Part shown: positions 57,596 to 64,000 of the stretch, piece after piece | Layout: every line of letters starts with the position of its first letter | Numbering within the stretch: position 1 is the first letter of the stretch | Source of the DNA: Mytilus galloprovincialis | Taxonomy: Eukaryota > Mollusca > Bivalvia > Mytilida > Mytilidae | Reading direction: 5' to 3' | Length of the DNA: 64,000 nt | Assembly (NCBI RefSeq): GCF_965363235.1 | Contig: NC_134844.1 | Location: 51,518,872-51,582,871 of the forward strand | Translations under genes and position numbers: made by a program | The notes under the pieces: model-generated | Databases searched by the model: none | What the model was told of the DNA's origin: nothing | The model's input: only the letters and a program-made list of their open reading frames with translations

Positions 57596-58234
57596 ATCAA
57601 GCTATTTTAAAAGTACTGTGCACATGCATAACCATGTTAATAAACTCAGTTGTTATATAAACGGTTTACTACAAAAAATATTATTTCATTTGTTACTCTG
57701 ATAATGGTATGCAGAAATTAAGTTAAAGAATTATCAATCATACATTTTTGATATGTTCCAAACGACCATCATTTAGGAGAAACAGTGAAAACTAATCAAC
57801 TCGCATTAAGCCAAATAGTATGTTAGGGTGGAGTATTAATATATTTTTACTGTACGTTAAGGCATAAAATTGTTGAATATTTGCTTTCAGATTTTTTTTA
57901 TTTACGACTTTTTATTTCCTGCAATCATGTCGGCAGATGAAATTATTGAACGTACAATTTTGAACAATCTTCTTTAATTTTTAATCAGCTATTGCAGTTT
58001 TTATAAACCATTGGCTTTCAAATATTCGGCTTTTGGTGAATCATGATTAATGAAAATCCACAAATGCCTGGTGTTTTTATCGTGTTGTCTTTATTTTTTA
58101 TCGATTGCATGACGATCTTGCGGTATATCATTGATAATTGTTGTAAGTATTGGTTCAGAATAAAAACTTAATCCATGGTGTCGCAATGAACATTGTGTTA
58201 ACCTAGAAAGTATGAATAAGGTTGAGATATTTTA

Positions 58235-58505
58235 CAATGCTACACGCGTGAATTTAAGAGTAAGATCAAATATCAGTAGTTTGTAGACAGGCTTGTAGCT
58301 AGGATAATATTACAAGGTAGAACTAAATGTACTGCGGCAAATATTACATACATATTTGCAGGTATATATTTTAGAATGATACACGCTTTGAATTTAAGAG
58401 TAAGATCAAATATTAGTAGTTTATAGCCAGCCTTGTAGCTAAGATAATATTACAAGGTAGAACTAAATGTACTGCGGCAACTATCACATACATATGCAGG
58501 TTGAA
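58235..58505 (+). repeat. Two-copy tandem duplication of ~125 bp
   Basis: 'gaatttaagagtaagatcaa', 'gataatattacaaggtagaa' and 'tgtactgcggcaa' are repeated almost exactly at about 58250-58365 and 58385-58495. Inside family B. Confidence 0.85.
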
Positions 58506-58639
58506 AATAATATTTATGTTATATGTTTATATTGTATGAATGTACTCGGATTTAAAAGACCAGCACGCTGAGTTGACGCATAAAGATCTATCTTTTAAAT
58601 ATTATCCTGGCTACAAGCTATGTATGAATACTGTTTGCT

Positions 58640-59565
58640 GAAGTCCTTTTGCTGAAATTCAAAAAAAAAAAATACATTATCATCAGCATTTAGTAAACAA
58701 TGTGAATTGCTGACCCCATATTCTTTAGAAAGAAGTTTAAGGATCCATACTGTGAAGGAATTTTTTTAACTCGTGTAGTAATTTTGACTCTAAATATGCC
58801 TCCTCTAGTAGTGTGAAAGATGATCCCAAATTGTCAAGCCTGTACCAGTATCTGATCATAGACTTTGCAATGACAAAATACAGAGTGAATCTACCGAGTT
58901 AAGAAAGATTGGCAAAATGTGTTTCTCTTTTGGTAACACCAAGTTAATGTTTACAAAATTCAATGCGTAGTCTTTCTGAAAGAATCTTGGGATAATCCTG
59001 ATCTACATTTTTTTGCTGAAGTTGAAAAAATGGCAAGATCATCAGCATATGTATAGTAAAGAATAGGCTGGTCGTGAATAAACAACAGCTGGATCAGGGG
59101 AACTTTTAACACAATCAGGAAGTTCATTTATAAAAATTTTAAACAAATTTGGACTCAAATTGTCTCCCTGTTTTACTCCAACTTTAGTTCTAAAGAGATC
59201 TCTTACCATACTCTCTAACTATATTCAGTAGCTTAAGTTTTATCCCTGGGAGAATGACAGTATCAAAAGCCTTCTGGAAATCAACAAATCAGGCAAACAT
59301 TCTACCTTCTTTTGTATTACAATACTTATTTATAATAGTTTTTAGAATGAACATATGGTCAGATGGTCGTTTTTTTTTTTTTTTGTTTTTTTTTTGGTAA
59401 ACCACATTTGGCTCTCATCAATGATATGATATTTATCTAAGGATTTACAAAGACGTGTATCAAGTATCTTATTAAGGCTTCCCTAATGAATCAGCAATTG
59501 TAATTCCTCGATAGGTATTAAGATCGGATGCATCATTCCCTTTATGAACTGGTCCAGGTTCATGG
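58640..59565 (-). pseudogene. Decayed LINE reverse transcriptase fragment
   Basis: On the minus strand, in shifting frames: YRGITIADSLGK (~59520), FVDFQKAFDTV (~59270), TKVGVKQGDNLSPNLFKIF (~59165), then YADDLAIFSTSAK (~59040), then YRLDNLGSSFTLLEEAYLE (~58800). These are RT motifs in the right order with many stops and shifts, and a poly-T tract interrupts it at 59371-59398. A second 'gctgatgat…ttcagcaaaa' near 58640-58690 suggests an internal duplication. Confidence 0.8.
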
Positions 59566-60424
59566 TATTTTCCATAAGAAAGACAAAGATGTATAACGGA
59601 TAGCATGGTACCAATAGGCGTATTCAGAATTTTCTAAAACCACGGGTAATAATTATACCTGAACTTCGAATTTGCACCTTATAATCAGCTTGACTATATA
59701 CCAAATGACAATAAGACTTCTCAAAATCCAGGCTAAGAATAAGATGTATGTTGTTTAATTCGATTACGGACCTGCGAATTCGGGGATATGGTCTTGTCTC
59801 GATAACGATCCCCATAACATTATTTTGACTCCTTACTTATGCTCTTTCGACTTAAAGTATCGATTTTAAATTGTAGATTTTTCTTTTAAATTCCACCTAG
59901 TAGGTACATACTAGTTTTTAAAAAGTTTATCTTTTCAATACATGCAAAATATAAAGAAAATAAATCAGGATACTGTTATTTCATGTGATGTCAAATTTGT
60001 TAAAATCGCCTTTTCTTAATTCGTAAATAAGAATGATCATAACCAGAGCTGTGTGTTAAAATGAATTCTCCACTTTTGAGAATTTATATTGTTATTAAAC
60101 TTAACAGCTTATAATTAGTTGCCTTTTGGTTGATTTTATACATTATATTTTAAGTAACAGTGACTGGTCATTTCATTTTGTATTGGTTTTTTTTTTTTTC
60201 GATTCGTTCCAATTTTCTTTCCTTTCGCACTTTACAGGTATCCCTCTCTTCACCTCTTTTAGTTTTTATCATTTAGTGAAATCAACTTCACAAATATATC
60301 ATATAATATATTCATATAACAAAAGACACGTTTCAAACTATTGACTTGTCTTATTAGGTCCTATTTAATAAAGAGTTACCACCATCACAATTTTAAGTTA
60401 CGATCATCCTGAACATTTTTGTTT

Positions 60425-60668
60425 TTTTTAGTTACGACCATCATGCTCGAATTATTGAATGATCATTTTACGAAAATTGGAATGTTTTTATGTATCAAAT
60501 TTTGTTTCAATATCAACGCACTGACGATTAGTATGTATGAGACAAGCGGTTTTACTGAAACATTTTTTTACTGCACGAAAATCGGAAAAGAAAAATGTAT
60601 CCCTAGAGTTGTCTCCCATCTTCGGATGGTCGTAACTTTAAGTTACGACCATCCGCCTACCACCAGTG
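60425..60668 (-). repeat. Right end of family B
   Basis: Complement of 57241-57482, sharing 'gggagacaactctagggata', 'gattttcgtgcagtaaaa' and 'cgcttgtctcata', with the perfect palindrome at 60624-60654. Confidence 0.85.
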
Positions 60669-61015
60669 ATTTAATCGCTGAAAGTGCACGACTATCTTTT
60701 CACTGCGATTTTTCAATAAGAATTTGACAATGTCAATAAATTGCCAGAACATATTGGACAAAATTCCAATTCCGGCTATCAAATGTTTTCAAAGGGATTA
60801 CGTTGCGTCCAATTCAGACAGGACAATTATTTAGAAAAGTGCAACTGTGCAAAAAAAGCTTAGTTCTAATGTGATATTTTTTTATAATTTCATTTTTTGT
60901 TAACTAATTCAGCTGTCAATACCTGTTATAAAATCTATCAAATTTCTGAGGTTGTCTCAGTTGAATTCTTCATATCGTCTAGACCTTCAATGATTGACGT
61001 TTGTCCGACAGACTA
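60669..61015 (+). repeat. Host dispersed repeat resuming after family B
   Basis: Continues the repeat interrupted at 57240. Direct paralog of 5930-6240. Confidence 0.75.
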
Positions 61016-61494
61016 GTATTCAAATTCTAATTTTAATTTCCATCTTAGTATTTCTCTTATCTTAAGATAATCACGACCAACTAAGTCAAAATGGTTCTAA
61101 CCTTTTATAAAATATAAAAAAGATTAAGGCAATAAAGTTATATACGGAACGGACCAAATCGATTGGAAACATAACAACCAGGAGAATCTTTGATCAAATG
61201 CAATACAAGTATCAAAGTCTTAGTCTGAATCGGAATTCAATCCAAAAGAACTATGACACAATACAGTCTGCAAATGACCAAACTTTTATAAATAAAAAAG
61301 ACTTGTTTTCAATTCATTGAATGTTGAAACTGGGATCATTTTCTTTTTTAAAAATCCAAAGAAGTGTTTTCTTATGACGGACGAAGATGTCTGTTACATT
61401 TGCGATCTTTGTCTTCGTTAAAGTATTTTTGTGAAATAAGTTTATAACAAGAATGTGTCCATAGTACAGGGATGCCACACTCACACTATCATTT
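61016..61494. other. Non-coding stretch
   Basis: No gene or repeat recognised. Confidence 0.35.
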
Positions 61495-61990
61495 TTCCTG
61501 TTCAATGGACCGTGAAATGGCATTCAAAACTTTTATTTTGGCCTTTAATTTAGAAGATAATATCATAAGGAACATGTGTACTATGTTTCAAGTTGATTGG
61601 ACTTCAACCTCATCAAAAATCCTTGAATGACAGACTTTAACCAAAAACTTTAACCTGAACTTTTTACTTTCATTTTCTATGTTCAATGGACCGTGACATT
61701 GGTGTCGAATCTTTAATTTGGCATTGAAAAAGACAAACTCGTATAATGGGGAACATGTGTACTAAGTTTCAAGTTAATTGGACTTCAACTTCATCGAAAA
61801 CTACCTTAACCAAACACTTTAACCTGAGCCAGACGAACGAAAGGACGCACATACCAGCAAAAATACGTCATACACGCGTTTCATCTACAAAACACTCATC
61901 AATTACTGTACTGCTAAATCAAAAAATTTGCAAAAGCCAAATGAAATTCGAAGTGGAAGAGCATTTTGAGCCCTAAATTCCTAATGGTAA
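61495..61990 (+). repeat. Two tandem ~180-bp units followed by a mytilid dispersed-repeat end
   Basis: 'gttcaatggaccgtga', 'aacatgtgtacta.gtttcaa' and 'attggacttcaac' recur at 61500-61625 and 61680-61800. 61850-61960 ('gaaaggacgcacataccagc', 'acgcgtttcatctac', 'actcatcaattactg') is the diverged partner of 48840-48900. The ORF at 61746-61976 lies within it. Confidence 0.65.
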
Positions 61991-63364
61991 ACAGGAGCAA
62001 AGCATTTCTATTAATATTCCCTGTTAGTCAAATTTTTATCCTTCACTTAGCGTAGATGAAAGCTCATAGAAAAGAAAAACGATCGATTCCGATTTTGAGA
62101 TTAGAAGGTCATGGTCTCAATGCCATTTAAAAACCCGATAACCTTTATCAAACTTATACTAAATTCTCCCGACAAAGATTGATTGTTAGAAAACTGTTTC
62201 CCAGTTTCTAACAATGACGTTATTTTAGATAAATACATCTTTGGACATACAGCCGGTTTAAGACATACAATGACAAACTGGGTTTCGTAAAGACTCCTAT
62301 TGATTTTGATTTCTATCAGGAATTGCTTTGAATATATACGCATATCCTTATTTGTATCAGGTATGTTTTGTCAAACATTTACAATTTAATTTCATGATTT
62401 ATTAGATGAATGATTGTAAAGTGTACTTGTCCGTCTTGCAGGTAGCGTCTGACATTGACCTCGTATCAGTGTTCGTTGGTTAATATCAAATTTCATAGTT
62501 TCAGATTATAAAAATTTATGTTGTTTTGTTTCACCACATTCCCAATAAAGATGGTTTAGTCTGACTTATTTTTTATATGCGAGCATCCGTAATTTGGTTG
62601 TTGTCTATTATATGTGTTTTTTTTTCGTACATCCGTTCACTGGTATTCTCACTTTTATCATGATTAACTTTTATTGCTGAATATACGACATGCTTCCAAT
62701 TCATTAGTTTCAAATGTAATCAAACCTATCGACTGTGAGGTACAACACTTTCTGTCAACATTTTTCTTTGAAAAAAGAGAAATTATGGCATTCTTAAACT
62801 TATTTAATAAAAGCAAAATTATTAGTATTTATACTCTGTATTATTGCTTTATCAAGTGTGTTTTCAATTGTTTAATCCCCATTCCCATGTTTGCCGCAGT
62901 AACATTCCATCTCTCCATCGTACGGCGTTTATATATATGATGATAGTTGACCGATCATCTTTACCCACTATGCACTTTGTTTATTTAAACATGTACTGAC
63001 ACTATACTTGCTCCAATACGGTTATAAGAAAGACAACTGGAATCGACATTGTAAACATTTTACAGTCACAATGACTAATTGATTGATCATTACCATGTGT
63101 GTGTGTGTTTCAACTTACAATGACACCTGCAACTCTAGTTTTTTAATTTTATTCAAAATATTTATGTATAAAAAAGCCAATTTGCCTAGAGTATTTTGAC
63201 GAAAGAGATAAGCTTGAATGCGAAAAAGAACTCGTGAATAATAGCCTTGCACAACGTTTTGCTTAAAAAATGCAACCTTTGATTATGTAAATTAAAAAAA
63301 ACAAAAATCCCAAATCACACGAACAATTAATGCTTTATCGAGTGATCCGCACGTCTCTTATAAT
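61991..63364. other. Non-coding stretch downstream of the receptor-tail gene
   Basis: On the gene's strand, the part nearest 63364 is probably its 3' UTR. No strong AATAAA was found close to the stop. The ORFs at 62101-62343 (-) and 62674-62940 (+) show no domain. A (GT)n of five units is at 63100. Confidence 0.4.
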
Positions 63365-63701
63365 TTAAAAGTCATCTTCCATGTGGCTGTACTCTGTAGA
63401 ATCATCAACAACAACGGGTTTCTCTCTATCCGGTTCATGGGTTAGATCGTAGTTACTCTCGTCTTCTATTCCTTTTCCTTGCATTGTGTCATAATAACTT
63501 TCATTCGGACTCTGATTCTGACTTAATCGATGGTGGTCTGTGTGATCGTATGTTTCATCAGAATCAGACTGTCCGGGTGTACGTTTTCTACTTTGTTCCT
63601 GATTTGTTGGTGACTTGCTTGGCTTGTTTACAGTAGCGTATATTACTTCTTTGCCTGAATCTATTGGCACATGAACTGCATTCGATCCTCGTTTTCGTAA
63701 T
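63365..63701 (-). CDS. Terminal exon of a transmembrane receptor-like protein: tyrosine-rich cytoplasmic tail
   Basis: The exon opens after TTATTATTCAATATAG (AG at 63703-63702, phase 1) and runs to TAA at 63365-63367. It encodes a basic LRKRG start, as found just inside a membrane, and then a hydrophilic, Ser/Asp/His-rich tail with regularly spaced tyrosines: VIYATV (fits the V-x-Y-x-x-V ITIM form), TYDHT, YYDTM, NYDLT and EYSHM, ending EDDF. I recall similar tails on mussel MEGF/scavenger-type receptors, but nothing here shows the ectodomain. Upstream exons lie beyond 63701, and none is identified before 64000. Codon use is less AT-rich than its surroundings. Likely role: phosphotyrosine docking (inferred). 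Confidence 0.7.
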
Positions 63702-64000
63702 CTATATTGAATAATAAAAGTGAGTTAAATTATTTCCTTTAAGACTGAAAGGAAGGAACTTTAGTAAATATTGAAATAATGAGGTCATAAGATTCAACAA
63801 TTGATATTCCGGCAAAAACACTTTCTAAATTTTTGGTGACATCATAGCAATACAACCTTTCCTTCGATATTTTTTTATCTGATCACGAAAATTAATTCCG
63901 ACTTAAACATAAAAAACATCTCCATCCTTGAAGTTAAATGGTTTCTCTCTAATGTATTTAGCGCTAACGAAACTGTCATTGATTGCGCTTTTGTCTTTTC
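63702..64000 (-). other. Probable intron of the receptor-like gene
   Basis: Follows the acceptor at 63702. AT-rich with no coding frame seen. The donor is not within the window. Confidence 0.45.

Larger units (their letters stand above)
57241..60668. mobile_element. 3.4-kb inverted-repeat transposon with GATGGTCGTAAC subterminal repeats (family B)
   Basis: Termini CACTGGTGGTAAGCGG and complement. The inverted repeats extend about 240 bp (57241-57482 and 60425-60668). The exact 5-bp duplication ATTTA occurs at 57236-57240 and 60669-60673. The terminal part of each end is itself a palindrome around GATGGTCGTAACT (perfect over 15-bp arms at 60624-60654). Further copies of GATGGTCGTAAC lie inside the left end. 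There is no intact ORF, so it is non-autonomous. The superfamily is unassigned. Confidence 0.85.

Noticed and set aside
62101..62343. Possible exon on the minus strand, downstream of the receptor tail
   Set aside because: No domain, no acceptor/donor pair, and it lies beyond the stop of the only supported gene.
1..64000. tRNA, rRNA or snRNA genes
   Set aside because: I looked for tRNA A/B-box-like cloverleaf sequences and conserved rRNA or snRNA words and saw none I could support by eye. A tRNAscan or Infernal run would be decisive.

Overview
The window is eukaryotic, AT-rich, intron-containing genomic DNA dominated by mobile elements. Several dispersed repeats (the motif 'tgattgccaatgagacaac', the GGCGGATCCAG mini-elements, and the 'acgcgcgtttcgtctac' repeat) are ones I associate with mytilid bivalves. 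My best assignment is a marine mussel (Mytilus or a close relative). This rests on recalled repeat families, not on a search.

Layout. 1-3317: nearly complete non-LTR retrotransposon (APE endonuclease and reverse transcriptase), cut by the window edge and carrying one frameshift. 3.3-13.9 kb: non-coding DNA with dispersed and tandem repeats. 13.94-15.19 kb: DD-E integrase-core gene with one in-frame stop. 16.3-32.4 kb: a nest of insertions. An old tandem-repeat host array was hit by a TA-flanked inverted-repeat element (16690-20876) that carries a 260-bp satellite. The same array was hit again by a 6.5-kb DNA transposon (22097-28599). A second, inverted copy of the TA element follows (29022-32404). 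32.4-57 kb: dispersed repeats, several inverted-repeat pairs, foldback and miniature elements, and a 5'-truncated retrotransposon (47.5-48.5 kb). 57241-60668: another inverted-repeat transposon with an exact 5-bp duplication and an identifiable empty site elsewhere in the window; it holds a decayed reverse transcriptase fragment. 63365-63701: the only convincing host coding sequence, a terminal exon encoding a tyrosine-rich receptor tail.

The most interesting object is the 22097-28599 transposon. It has about 70-bp inverted termini, the exact target duplication GGAGT, and two converging genes. Each gene appears to start with a short exon next to its own terminus, followed by an intron of about 500-600 bp. 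One gene encodes a C2H2 zinc-finger protein. The other encodes a long protein with an N-terminal zinc finger, a YqaJ/lambda-exonuclease nuclease domain, and a C-terminal half that resembles, by motif spacing only, a P-element-like DDE transposase. Both genes are now broken by a few point lesions. I cannot place it with certainty in a named superfamily.
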